NCBI GenBank assembly: GCA_964386925.1 | Contig: CAYLUU010000028.1 | Location: forward strand, 1 to 25,664 | Source of the DNA: CAG-791 sp964386925 | GTDB taxonomy: Bacteria > Bacillota > Clostridia > Lachnospirales > Lachnospiraceae | Reading direction: 5' to 3' | Length of the DNA: 25,664 bases | Notes under the pieces: model-generated | What the model was told of the DNA's origin: nothing | Seen by the model: only the letters and a program-made list of their open reading frames with translations | Database searches by the model: none | Program-made: the position numbers and the translations under genes | Shown: positions 15,933 through 25,002 of the stretch, piece after piece | Numbering within the stretch: position 1 is the stretch's first letter | Layout: the number at the start of each line of letters is the position of its first letter

Positions 15933-17327
15933 ATGGCTATTCAGGTAGATATGATGAAAAAGGTACCGGTCCGCGAGCAGGATCCGAAGGTACGTGCAAC
16001 CAATTTTGAGGAAGTTTGTCTGGGATATAACGAGGAAGAGGCAACGGCAGAGGCAACCAGATGCCTGAACTGCAAGAATCCGCAGTGTGTGAAGGGATGT
16101 CCTGTTTCCATCAACATTCCCGGCTTTATCAATGAGCTTAAGAGCGGCAATGTAAAGGGAGCCTATGATGTCATCAGCGAATCATCGGCTCTGCCGGCTG
16201 TCTGCGGACGTGTCTGCCCGCAGGAGCGCCAGTGCGAGGCGAAGTGCATCCGCGGCATCAAGGGAGAAGCGGTATCTATCGGCAAGCTGGAACGCTACAC
16301 AGCAGATACTGCAAGAGAGCGAGGCATTCGACCTGAGAACAATTCCGCACCCAACGGCAAAAAGGTTGCTGTCATCGGTGCCGGTCCGTCCGGTCTGACC
16401 TGTGCCGGTGATCTGGCTAAGATGGGCTACAGCGTACATATTTTCGAGGCCCTTCATAAGGCCGGCGGCGTTCTGGTATACGGAATCCCGGAGTTCCGTC
16501 TTCCGAAGGAGCGTGTAGTGGCGAAGGAGGTAGAGAACGTCGAGGCTCTGGGCGTTGTTATCGAGACCGACTGCGTGGTAGGCCGTTCTACAACGGTACA
16601 GCACCTGATGGAAGAAGAGGGCTATGATGCTGTCTTCATCGGCTCCGGTGCAGGCCTTCCTCGTTTCATGAATATTCCTGGTGAGCAGGCTCTTGGTGTA
16701 TTCTCTGCCAACGAGTTCCTGACCAGATCCAATCTGATGGGAGCTTACTCCGAGGAGTCCCGTACCCCGATCATGCGCCCGAAGAAGTGCGTGGTTGTCG
16801 GCGGCGGAAACGTTGCTATGGATGCAGCCAGAACAGCTTGCCGTCTGGGCGCCGAGACACATATCGTGTATCGCCGCGGCGAGGAAGAGCTGCCGGCACG
16901 TAAGGAAGAGGTCGGTCATGCCAAGGAAGAGGGCATCATCTTCGATCTGCTGTGCAATCCGACCGAAATTCTCGTGGATGAGAATGGCTGGGTAAAGGGC
17001 TGCCGCTGCATTCGCATGGAGCTGGGCGAGCCGGATGCTTCCGGACGCAGAAGCCCGGTTGAGGTTGCAGGTTCTGAGTTTGATATCGAGTGTGACGCTG
17101 TCATCATGGCACTTGGCACTTCACCGAACCCGCTGCTTCACCGCACAACCGAGGGGCTGGATGCCGATAAGAGAGGACGTCTTATTGTCAAGGAAGGCAC
17201 CGAGGAAACCACGAAGGAAGGCGTATTCGCCGGCGGCGATGCCGTAACAGGAGCTGCTACTGTAATTCTGGCCATGGGTGCCGGCAAGCAGGCTGCAAAG
17301 GAAATTGATGCATACCTGAATCGATAA
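15933..17327 (+). CDS. nfnB: NADH-dependent ferredoxin:NADP+ oxidoreductase, subunit B (GltD-like)
   Basis: NfnB holds the bifurcating FAD, two [4Fe-4S] clusters and the NADPH site. The 464 residues carry eight N-terminal cysteines in two groups (C44, C47, C52, C56 and C91, C95, C101, C105), an FAD-binding GAGPSG (149-154), GVLVYGIPEFRLPKE (179-193) and an NADPH-binding GGGNVAMDAAR (290-300). The start at 15933 follows GAGAGG by 6 bases; the TTG at 15900 has no ribosome-binding site. Homologues were often annotated as glutamate synthase small subunit, but no large glutamate synthase subunit is nearby and nfnA precedes it. The gap to nfnA is 114 bases, longer than usual for this pair, without an obvious terminator. 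Confidence 0.92.
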   Translation: MAIQVDMMKKVPVREQDPKVRATNFEEVCLGYNEEEATAEATRCLNCKNPQCVKGCPVSINIPGFINELKSGNVKGAYDVISESSALPAVCGRVCPQERQCEAKCIRGIKGEAVSIGKLERYTADTARERGIRPENNSAPNGKKVAVIGAGPSGLTCAGDLAKMGYSVHIFEALHKAGGVLVYGIPEFRLPKERVVAKEVENVEALGVVIETDCVVGRSTTVQHLMEEEGYDAVFIGSGAGLPRFMNIPGEQALGVFSANEFLTRSNLMGAYSEESRTPIMRPKKCVVVGGGNVAMDAARTACRLGAETHIVYRRGEEELPARKEEVGHAKEEGIIFDLLCNPTEILVDENGWVKGCRCIRMELGEPDASGRRSPVEVAGSEFDIECDAVIMALGTSPNPLLHRTTEGLDADKRGRLIVKEGTEETTKEGVFAGGDAVTGAATVILAMGAGKQAAKEIDAYLNR

Positions 17328-17420
17328 GGTCTTTTTGATCATAAATTTGTGGTATCTATTCAGCACCTGCATCTCGAGTAAGCACATTAAGCGTTGAGCT
17401 TAGGGCGGATTTTCAACAGA

Positions 17421-18437
17421 ATGACAGAACGATTGCATTTTAGTGCTGAGATTCAGCGCGACATATTCGGAAGACAGGACAGCTTCCTTCGCAGAATTGA
17501 GAAGGAGCTGGGGGTTATGGTGATCGCCAGAGACGGCGCTGTGGTCGTTTCCGGTGACAATGAGGATAACGTCGCACAGGCTGTGCTGACGCTGAATCAA
17601 CTGGCAAAGCTTGCCGGAAGGGGAACCATGATCGAAGACCAGAACGTAAATTATCTGTTGGACAGTCAGCAGGAGGCCAGGGAGAATCCGGACCTCCTGC
17701 CTGCACTTGACAGCGATGTGATCTGCCACACGACATCCGGGAAACCGATTAAACCCAAGACCATCGGACAGGAAAAATATATTCAGGCCATCCGGGATCA
17801 TCTGATCGTGTTCGCCAATGGCCCCGCCGGAACCGGCAAGACCTTTCTTGCGATGGCGATGGCAATTACTGCTTTTCAAAACCATGAGGTAGAGCGCATC
17901 ATTCTGACGAGACCGGCCATCGAGGCAGGGGAGAAGCTGGGCTTCCTGCCGGGCGATCTGCAGAGTAAGGTTGATCCGTATCTTCGTCCTTTGTATGACG
18001 CTCTTTATCAGATTATGGGAGCAGACAAATTTCAGGCGAACATGGACAAGGGGCTCATCGAGGTGGCGCCTCTGGCTTATATGCGAGGACGCACGCTGGA
18101 CAATGCCTATATTATTCTGGATGAAGCACAGAATACGACGCCGGAGCAAATGAAGATGTTCCTGACACGTTTTGGCTTTGGATCACATGCCGTTATTACC
18201 GGAGATGCTACGCAGAAGGATCTCGGAAGAGGCGCTGTTTCCGGCCTTGATGTTGCAACGAAGGTTCTGGCGAAGCGTAATATCGAAGGATTATGTTTTG
18301 TATCGCTGGATTCCCGTGATGTGGTGCGTCATCCGGTGGTTCAGAAGATTGTTAAGGCCTATGAGGAATATGAGCGACATGCAGGTACTGCTGACCATAA
18401 GCGAAGAGAATACCGCAAACCCAGAACTGAAATTTGA
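17421..18437 (+). CDS. phoH: PhoH-like ATPase
   Basis: This is a cytosolic P-loop ATPase linked to RNA metabolism and often encoded next to ybeY, as here. At 338 residues it has the family length. An N-terminal KH-like region (about 1-70) precedes Walker A GPAGTGKT (134-141), the TRPAIEAGEKLGFLPGDL block (about 163-180) and Walker B with LDEAQN (233-238), then an R-G-R-T-L motif and ITGDATQ. The start is uncertain: ATG 17421 has only a distant GGGCGG, and the alternative TTG 17394 has none. The 3' end overlaps ybeY by about 59 bases. Confidence 0.92.
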   Translation: MTERLHFSAEIQRDIFGRQDSFLRRIEKELGVMVIARDGAVVVSGDNEDNVAQAVLTLNQLAKLAGRGTMIEDQNVNYLLDSQQEARENPDLLPALDSDVICHTTSGKPIKPKTIGQEKYIQAIRDHLIVFANGPAGTGKTFLAMAMAITAFQNHEVERIILTRPAIEAGEKLGFLPGDLQSKVDPYLRPLYDALYQIMGADKFQANMDKGLIEVAPLAYMRGRTLDNAYIILDEAQNTTPEQMKMFLTRFGFGSHAVITGDATQKDLGRGAVSGLDVATKVLAKRNIEGLCFVSLDSRDVVRHPVVQKIVKAYEEYERHAGTADHKRREYRKPRTEI

Positions 18438-18909
18438 CTTTGATAAGGATGCGCTGGCGAAGGCTGTCTGTGAGAAAGTCCTGGAGACGGAAGGATGTCC
18501 GGATGCCGCGGAGGTTTCTCTTTCCTACGTTGGGGATGAAGAAATCCGTGAGATCAACCGGGAATGTCGGGACATGGATCAGGCAACGGATGTGCTGTCA
18601 TTCCCGAATCTCCCTTTCACAGGAGCAGATGGACCGCAGGGGTGGGAAATTCTGGAAGAGCTCTCGGAAATGGACTGTATGGATCCGGAATCGGGATATC
18701 TTGTTCTGGGCGATATCGTCCTGAATCTTAACCGTGTGGCGAGTCAGGCCGAGGAATACGGGCATTCCAGAAAACGGGAGTTTGCCTTTCTCATTGCGCA
18801 CAGCATGCTGCATCTGTGCGGCTATGATCACATGACTGAGGCGGATGCCGAGGTGATGTTCCACCGCCAGGAGGAAATTCTGGAGGCCATGGGAATTACA
18901 AGGGATTAA
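18379..18909 (+). CDS. ybeY: Endoribonuclease YbeY, rRNA maturation factor
   Basis: YbeY is a zinc-dependent RNase involved in 16S rRNA 3' maturation and ribosome quality control. The 176-residue protein has the catalytic signature H141-x3-H145-x5-H151 (HSMLHLCGYDH), the RNRECRDMDQATDVLSFP-like block near 60-76, and GDIVLN (111-116). The region between about 80 and 105 is somewhat longer and more acidic than usual. The start is chosen at 18379, with GAGGA (18363-18367) 11 bases upstream; ATG 18370 is only two bases from that site. Both lie within phoH. The frame is open upstream to 18172, but that segment is phoH out of frame. Confidence 0.93.
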   Translation: MQVLLTISEENTANPELKFDFDKDALAKAVCEKVLETEGCPDAAEVSLSYVGDEEIREINRECRDMDQATDVLSFPNLPFTGADGPQGWEILEELSEMDCMDPESGYLVLGDIVLNLNRVASQAEEYGHSRKREFAFLIAHSMLHLCGYDHMTEADAEVMFHRQEEILEAMGITRD

Positions 18910-18930
18910 AAGACAGGAGGACAGGACATC

Positions 18931-20592
18931 GTGACGGGTTCCGGTAAAATCCGCAAATTTGATATTGATCTCACATCCTTTCTCTTGTCGTTAATTGTGC
19001 TGTGCGTGCTGTCAGTGGTGCTGACACTGCAGTACGGCAGCAACATTTTATTTTATGCAGGATTTCCGTTTCTGTTCCTTGCAGCATCCATTACAGGAAG
19101 TCATATCGGACTGGAAGCCTTTGTGGCAGACCAGTTTTCCAAACGATTATCACGAAAAAAATACGCTGATGCCGTGGCAGTGCTGTTCGCCTGCCTGAAG
19201 TCCATGCTGCTCCTTGCGGGCGGCTTATTTGTGCTGGCCTGGTGCGGCAGTCATCTGATGAACAACCATCTGACGGCGGCAGTGGCCAGACTCTTCCTGC
19301 CGGCCATTCTTCTGATGCCCTTTATCGGTATTTTGAAAGGGCTCCTGCGCAGCATCGGACATATGGCAGTCAGCAGGATTCTGACGTGGGTGATGTCAGC
19401 AGGGTTCCTTCTGTCCGGACTGGTCTTCGGGATCCTCGGATATTACAAAGGTGAGAAGGTCGGTGCGCTGCTGCGCAATGACAATATGCGCTACGTTTAT
19501 TCCGCATGCGGGATTGCAGCCGGCTTTGACATTACGGTTGGTGCAATTCTTGTCATTCTGGCGCTGATTTCGTTCGCTTCTGTCAGGCGAATCCAAAGGA
19601 GCTATCGCTACCGGCAGGACGATCTGTTCCCCACGGATGGAAACGAAAATAAGGCGCAGCTCTTCCAGTATTGCCTCCAACGCATGGCCATGGCTCTTGT
19701 CCTTCCGGATTTTCCGATGATTGCTATTTTTATTGGATCAAGGCTGTGGCTATCATCCGGCAGGGTTAAAACGAATACACTGGCTTCTATGTGGGGCGGT
19801 TTTGCAGGCATCGGACTTCCGGTGTGTCTGGGACTTGGCATAGCAGCAGCAATGCCATTTACCTTTCTTGCGATGCAGACAGTGCGATCCAGCCAGCAGG
19901 GGAAGATACGGGCAATGAAGCTGCGATTGTCGATGCTGCTGCGGCTTTCTGCCTATGTCGGTATCCCGATGACAGCATTTGTATTCGCTGCTGCGAAGGA
20001 ACTGGTCGGATTGTTCCCGGAGCTGACATTCCGTGCGGAGGAGTCGGCCATTTTATCGCTGAAATCCGGAAGCTTTCTGATTTTCCTGGTGCAGACAATG
20101 GTTCTCTTGCTGATTTTCTTCTGGAACTGCAAGGGAAGGCGTGTGATCTTCGTCAGTGCCTGCGCGTCTTTTTTTGCCTGCATTGTGACGCAGGTCCTTC
20201 TGATGGTATTCGGCGTTGGCATTACCATGAATATGTGGCCACTGGACGTGATGGCTGCTGTTTTTATCGGCTTTTTGTTCCTGGGAGGACAGGAGCTCCT
20301 TCGCGGATTGCGAAATGATTTTCTGATGGACGACCTTCGGATTCTGTTGTGTGCAGGTCTTTCAGCAATCCCGCTGATTCTCCTGAATGATTATCTCATT
20401 CTGATCATGCCGGCAGCGGCAGCATCCGCAGCGATGCTGGTTGTCTATTGGATTCTGTATGTGATTCTGAGCATTCTGCTGCGCGCAGCAGATCTGGACA
20501 ACATTCAGCGAGTTCCCATGGGCGGCTGGATTTTTGAGCTTGGCCTTTTGCTGGGAGCGGCCGGAAACGAAGAAGATGATGAAGAAGAATAA
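18931..20592 (+). CDS. Polytopic membrane protein, MOP/MVF-like (lipid or polysaccharide flippase type)
   Basis: This is a 553-residue integral membrane protein with roughly 12-14 hydrophobic segments, the first at about 16-35. Size, helix spacing and basic cytoplasmic loops (for example around 70-76 and 225-240) resemble the MATE/MurJ/SpoVB superfamily that flips lipid-linked oligosaccharides or exports small molecules. I see no short diagnostic motif, so the subfamily is open. The C-terminus is a compact acidic tail. GTG is the start, with AGGAGG 10 bases upstream. It follows ybeY by 21 bases and its last 17 bases overlap the next gene, so it is part of the same transcription unit. Confidence 0.7.
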   Translation: MTGSGKIRKFDIDLTSFLLSLIVLCVLSVVLTLQYGSNILFYAGFPFLFLAASITGSHIGLEAFVADQFSKRLSRKKYADAVAVLFACLKSMLLLAGGLFVLAWCGSHLMNNHLTAAVARLFLPAILLMPFIGILKGLLRSIGHMAVSRILTWVMSAGFLLSGLVFGILGYYKGEKVGALLRNDNMRYVYSACGIAAGFDITVGAILVILALISFASVRRIQRSYRYRQDDLFPTDGNENKAQLFQYCLQRMAMALVLPDFPMIAIFIGSRLWLSSGRVKTNTLASMWGGFAGIGLPVCLGLGIAAAMPFTFLAMQTVRSSQQGKIRAMKLRLSMLLRLSAYVGIPMTAFVFAAAKELVGLFPELTFRAEESAILSLKSGSFLIFLVQTMVLLLIFFWNCKGRRVIFVSACASFFACIVTQVLLMVFGVGITMNMWPLDVMAAVFIGFLFLGGQELLRGLRNDFLMDDLRILLCAGLSAIPLILLNDYLILIMPAAAASAAMLVVYWILYVILSILLRAADLDNIQRVPMGGWIFELGLLLGAAGNEEDDEEE

Positions 20593-22351
20593 CAGGCTGA
20601 ATCGGAAGCCGGTAGAGAAGACGGTACATAAAGCCTCCCGGGAAGAGAAGCTCCCTGAATCTGCGGACCTGGTGGTAATCGGCGGAGGAATGGCCGGATT
20701 ATGCGCAGCCATTGCAGCCTGCCGGGAACAGGAAGATTACGAAAAGAACGGATGCAGAAGCCGCCGACAGGCGGGCGAAGAGGAAAGTTGTCATATGCAT
20801 GGGACAGGGAGACAGCGCCTGTCTGTCCTGATCCTGGATGCAGACCGCGAGCCTGGGCGGAAGATCCTGGCGACCGGGAACGGCCGATGCAATATTACGA
20901 ATCTGCAGCAGGGCAGAGAGAACTACCGGACAGGAGAGGGACTTTCATACGGAACGACAGCCCAAACGAGGGCTGTGGCAGAATCGAACGGCGACGCAAA
21001 GACTGCGGCAGCAAAGGAGAATGATTCTCTTCTGAATGGTTGTGAGGAGTGGGGAAACGAGGTCCTGGCGTTTCTGCGGGAGGAGCTGCATATTCTGACG
21101 CACGATCGAAATGGATATGTCTATCCTAGAACGGATCAGGCTGTGACAGTTCAAAAAGCACTGCTGCAGAGAGCTCGTCAATATGGAATCACACTTGCGC
21201 ATTGCTGCAGAGCAGAGCGTGTGGACGTGATTTCAGACGGTGCAAGTGGTTTTGCATCTGCCGGAATAACAGCTGTTTCGTCTGTGAATGCTATAGAAAA
21301 TGTGTCTATCCAAGGCCCTGCTGCAGGATCAGTGATATCACGCGCAAGGTTCTGCATTCAGGTTTCCGATACGCAGAATGAGCAGGCCTGTCATGCAGTG
21401 ATTCGTGCGGGTGCTGTGATTCTTGCCACCGGAGGGATGGTATCCAGGGCCTATCAGTGCAACGGAGACGGCTATGCCATCGCCGGAAGGCTGGGACACG
21501 CTGCAGCGAAGCCTGTTCCGGCTCTGTGTCCGTTGTATACGGAGGATCCTCACCTGAAGCGGGCTGCCGGCGTGCGGACTACGGCTTCTGTTGCGCTTTG
21601 GATCGATGGGAAGCCTGCAGCCTCGGCAGTCGGAGAGGTGCAGCTGACGACAGAGGGGATCAGCGGCATTCCGGTCTTTCAGATCTCGCGCTATGCAGGC
21701 AAGGCACTGCCCGCGTCGGATGAGAAGATTTGTACTGAAAATATCTGTTCCGCAGACCATTCAAAGAGGCAGGTGACCGTAGTACTGGATTTCCTGCCGG
21801 AGCTGAAAAAATCTGAATGGGAAGCGATAAAAAGAGAACGCCTTAGCTTTTTGTACGTCCCCAAGGATGCCCAAAAGCATTCATTGGAATCCGTTCCACA
21901 GAGAAAGGAAGATGGGGCGGAAGGCGAAGTCATATTGTGGCAGAGAACGCTGCAGGAGTTCTGCCTTGGCCTTGTGCCGGAGGGGGTTGCCGCCTGGCTC
22001 ATCAGCTCTCTTGGTGAAATTCCGGAGAGAAAGCTTCGCAAGCTGGCCAATGCAGAGCAGTTTCTCGAACAGCTTCTGGATACGATGCGATCCAAAATGG
22101 TTTCCATCAGCGGAATTGCAGGTTTTGAGAAGGCGCAGGTGACGGCAGGCGGGATCCGGCTGGATGAGATGGATGGGAACATGGAGTCCAGATTGGTGGA
22201 GAACCTGTTCCTTGCCGGCGAACTGCTGGATGTGGATGGAATGTGCGGCGGCTACAACCTGACCTGGGCGCTGCATTCCGGGTGTCTTGCAGGAAAATCT
22301 GCAATGCACTCGCTTATGAAGGAGAGATATGCTGGAACTAAGCCAGATTAA
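20576..22351 (+). CDS. FAD-dependent oxidoreductase, HI0933/YhiN (BaiN-like) family, enlarged
   Basis: This is a predicted cytosolic flavoprotein of unknown substrate. FAD-binding GGGMAG (36-41) lies in VVIGGGMAGLCAAI. The family block GRKILATGNGRCNITN (94-109), an internal ATGG, and the C-terminal LFLAGELLDVDGMCGGYNL are all present. Typical members have about 400-420 residues; this one has 591. The excess includes a Lys-rich N-terminus (about 1-28), a 30-residue insertion inside the Rossmann fold (about 51-80, Cys/His-containing) and another at about 115-150. The start at 20576 overlaps the flippase-like gene by 17 bases and no strong ribosome-binding site is seen. The 3' end overlaps the next flavoprotein gene by 23 bases. 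One relative, BaiN of Clostridium scindens, acts on bile acids, but that specificity cannot be transferred here. Confidence 0.88.
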   Translation: MMKKNNRLNRKPVEKTVHKASREEKLPESADLVVIGGGMAGLCAAIAACREQEDYEKNGCRSRRQAGEEESCHMHGTGRQRLSVLILDADREPGRKILATGNGRCNITNLQQGRENYRTGEGLSYGTTAQTRAVAESNGDAKTAAAKENDSLLNGCEEWGNEVLAFLREELHILTHDRNGYVYPRTDQAVTVQKALLQRARQYGITLAHCCRAERVDVISDGASGFASAGITAVSSVNAIENVSIQGPAAGSVISRARFCIQVSDTQNEQACHAVIRAGAVILATGGMVSRAYQCNGDGYAIAGRLGHAAAKPVPALCPLYTEDPHLKRAAGVRTTASVALWIDGKPAASAVGEVQLTTEGISGIPVFQISRYAGKALPASDEKICTENICSADHSKRQVTVVLDFLPELKKSEWEAIKRERLSFLYVPKDAQKHSLESVPQRKEDGAEGEVILWQRTLQEFCLGLVPEGVAAWLISSLGEIPERKLRKLANAEQFLEQLLDTMRSKMVSISGIAGFEKAQVTAGGIRLDEMDGNMESRLVENLFLAGELLDVDGMCGGYNLTWALHSGCLAGKSAMHSLMKERYAGTKPD

Positions 22352-23993
22352 GCTTCCCTGCGGATCCAATGCAGGAATGCTGGAAACGAAAATCAGAAAG
22401 CAGCTGCGGCTTGCTAAAGAGCAGCCGCTGACCTATACCATTACCCATCATTCTGTGGATGCACGCAAAAAGCCGATTCTCTGGGATGTATATTCCGTAT
22501 GCCTGTCACTCCCTTCTGAGCAGGAAGAGCAGAGGGTTTTGAAAAAGGCAGGAAAGGCTTTGCCGAATCTGCGCGCGCACAAGGAAATCCGATATCAGTT
22601 TCCCTCTCCGAATCCGGATGCTGCGAAGCTGCTGCAGCGGCCGGTGATCGTGGGCTTTGGTCCAGCGGGGATATTCTGCGCGCTGGAGCTGGCAAGAGCC
22701 GGCTACCGGCCGATCGTTCTGGAACGCGGACAGCGGATGGAAGAACGAATGCAGAGCGTAGAGAGGTTCTGGAACGGCGGGACACTGAATCCGGAGTCGA
22801 ACATCCAGTTCGGAGAGGGAGGAGCCGGAACCTTTTCAGACGGCAAGCTTACCTCGAATGTCAGTGACAAGGTGGGACGCGTGCGGGAGGTAATTGAGAC
22901 ATTCCTCTTAGCAGGGGCACCGGACGACATTGCCTATGAGCAGATTCCGCACATCGGAACAGACCGCCTGCGCGTGGTGATTCAGAAGCTCCGTAAGGAA
23001 ATTGAGAAACTGGGCGGTGAAATTTATTTTGACACCTGTGTGACAGGGCTGTGCATACAGGATGGAGCCGTTGCCGGTGTTGCAATCCGTCAGAAAGAAG
23101 GCGCGCCGGAACCGGCAGAGGTCAAGGACGGCATCCTTCCCGCAAGCGTCGTGGTCCTGGCACCGGGACATAGTGCGCGGGATACGATTCGTATGCTGCA
23201 CGAGTTGGGTATTCCGATGGAGGCCAAAAATTTTGCTGTAGGCTTCCGGGTTTCTCATCCGCAGGAGATGATCAACCTTTCTCAGTACGGAATTGCCGAT
23301 GCAGCAGAGCTGGAGCGCCTTCATCTGGCTCCTGTGAGCTACAAGCTGACTGCGCGGGCAGAGGACGGACACGGGGTATATTCCTTCTGCATGTGCCCCG
23401 GCGGATATGTGGTAAACGCATCCTCAGAGCCGAAAAGACTTGCCGTTAACGGCATGAGCGACTATAAAAGAGATGCAGCAAGAGCCAACAGCGCAATTGT
23501 AATGACCATAGGACCTGAAGATTACGGCGATGAGAGCGTGCTGGATGGACTGCAGTTCCAGGAACAGATGGAGGAACGGGCATATTCTCTTGCCGGCGGT
23601 AGCATTCCGGTAGAGCGGTTTCCCTCCTTTGAACGGCGAGAAACCGATGCATCGATTCCGTCCTCGGAAGAGCTCTGCATCAAGGGTGCCTCGGCACCGG
23701 CCCCGCTCCATACGCTTTTGCCGGAGCAGCTGACGGGCGATTTCATCGAGGGAATGCATCAGTTCGGGCGCCGCATTCAGGGCTTTGACGGTGAGGAGTG
23801 CTATGTTATCGGATTAGAATCCCGAACCAGTTCTCCTGTGCGGATTCCGCGCGGGGAGGATGGTCAGTCTGCTGTAAAGGGACTCTATCCATGCGGAGAG
23901 GGTGCCGGTTATGCGGGCGGGATTATGTCTGCTGCGGTGGATGGAATCCGGATGGCAGAGCAGATTGGCCGCAGATACCGAAATTTACGCTAA
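22329..23993 (+). CDS. FAD-dependent dehydrogenase, COG2509 type
   Basis: This is a 554-residue flavoprotein of unknown substrate, unrelated in detail to its upstream neighbour. It has a small N-terminal domain (about 1-95), then FAD-binding GFGPAG (109-114) and the subgroup blocks NIQFGEGGAGTFSDGKLT, APGHSARDT, GFRVSHPQ and CMCPGGYVVNASSE. The C-terminal YPCGEGAGYAGGIMSAAVDG completes the FAD site. Length and motif order agree with COG2509. The ATG at 22329 has AAGGAG five bases upstream, inside the preceding gene's 3' end. It is probably co-transcribed with proB, which starts 13 bases downstream of its stop. Confidence 0.88.
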   Translation: MLELSQIKLPCGSNAGMLETKIRKQLRLAKEQPLTYTITHHSVDARKKPILWDVYSVCLSLPSEQEEQRVLKKAGKALPNLRAHKEIRYQFPSPNPDAAKLLQRPVIVGFGPAGIFCALELARAGYRPIVLERGQRMEERMQSVERFWNGGTLNPESNIQFGEGGAGTFSDGKLTSNVSDKVGRVREVIETFLLAGAPDDIAYEQIPHIGTDRLRVVIQKLRKEIEKLGGEIYFDTCVTGLCIQDGAVAGVAIRQKEGAPEPAEVKDGILPASVVVLAPGHSARDTIRMLHELGIPMEAKNFAVGFRVSHPQEMINLSQYGIADAAELERLHLAPVSYKLTARAEDGHGVYSFCMCPGGYVVNASSEPKRLAVNGMSDYKRDAARANSAIVMTIGPEDYGDESVLDGLQFQEQMEERAYSLAGGSIPVERFPSFERRETDASIPSSEELCIKGASAPAPLHTLLPEQLTGDFIEGMHQFGRRIQGFDGEECYVIGLESRTSSPVRIPRGEDGQSAVKGLYPCGEGAGYAGGIMSAAVDGIRMAEQIGRRYRNLR

Positions 23994-24006
23994 GAGGAAT
24001 TTGATC

Positions 24007-25002
24007 ATGCATTTATGCCAGCAGCTATTCGTAGAGAATGACAGAAACCATGCAGAAGCGGTTCGTAATGCAGAACCCGAACAGGAGATGGTTTCCAACG
24101 GATTTAAAAATAACGAACAGATTGGAAACGTAAGTTCGGAAAATCTCTCCTATCGTGCAGAGCTGAAGGCGCGAAAGAGAATTGTTGTGAAGATTGGTTC
24201 CTCTTCCCTGATTCATCCGGAAACGGGACGCCTCGATTATCACCGGATTGACCGACTGGCCGGAGAACTGGCGGATCTCAAGAACCAGGGCAAAGAGGTT
24301 ATCCTTGTCACCTCCGGCGCAACAGCGGTAGGCCGCGAGGTCCTGCGGGAAGATCAGCTTCATGGAGACGGCGGACGCATGAGCCGCAAGCAGGCTTGTG
24401 CCTCCATCGGACAGGCGCGCCTTATCATGATCTATCAGAAATATTTTGAGGATTATAATCAGCTGACCGGGCAGGTGCTGATGACCAAGACCACGATCGT
24501 CAATCCCACCAGCCGTGAAAATCTGGAGGGCACCATCCGGGAACTGCTGGATATGGGCGTGATCCCGATCGTCAATGAGAACGATGTCGTGGCAACGCTG
24601 GAATACAAGCTGGGTGATAACGATTCGCTCTCTGCGATGGTGGCCTCTATCCTGAAGGCAGATCTTCTGATCCTGCTCTCGGATGTGGATGGCCTGTACA
24701 CGGACGATCCGCGCAGCAATGAAAAGGCTGCCTTTATTGAGTTTGTCCCGCACCTGACGGAAGAAATCATGGAAATGGGAAAGGGATCCACCGGGAGCGG
24801 CGTCGGAACCGGCGGCATGAACACCAAGCTTCATGCTGCCCGCATGGCAACAGCGTCCGGCTGTGATATGGTCATTGCCAACACCAAAAACGGGGTTGGC
24901 GTCATTTCAGATATCATAAACGGAGACAATGTTGGAACGCTGTTCTGCGCAGAGCGGGACGATTCGTTTGATTTGATAGAATACGTGGAGGAAACCTACT
25001 GA
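24007..25002 (+). CDS. proB: Glutamate 5-kinase, short form with N-terminal extension
   Basis: ProB phosphorylates glutamate in the first step of proline synthesis. The amino-acid kinase fold is clear: RIVVKIGSSSL (58-68, K62), LVTSGATAVG, NENDVVA, LGDNDSLSA, LLSDVDGLYTDDP and GTGGMNTKLHAA. There is no C-terminal PUA domain, as in many clostridial enzymes. The 331-residue length includes about 57 residues ahead of the kinase core that are polar and Asn/Glu-rich and not typical of the family. The start at 24007 is supported by AGAGGA 8 bases upstream; a later Met (24088) has no properly spaced site. The stop overlaps the next start by one base (TGATG). No proA is seen in the window. Confidence 0.92.
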   Translation: MHLCQQLFVENDRNHAEAVRNAEPEQEMVSNGFKNNEQIGNVSSENLSYRAELKARKRIVVKIGSSSLIHPETGRLDYHRIDRLAGELADLKNQGKEVILVTSGATAVGREVLREDQLHGDGGRMSRKQACASIGQARLIMIYQKYFEDYNQLTGQVLMTKTTIVNPTSRENLEGTIRELLDMGVIPIVNENDVVATLEYKLGDNDSLSAMVASILKADLLILLSDVDGLYTDDPRSNEKAAFIEFVPHLTEEIMEMGKGSTGSGVGTGGMNTKLHAARMATASGCDMVIANTKNGVGVISDIINGDNVGTLFCAERDDSFDLIEYVEETY

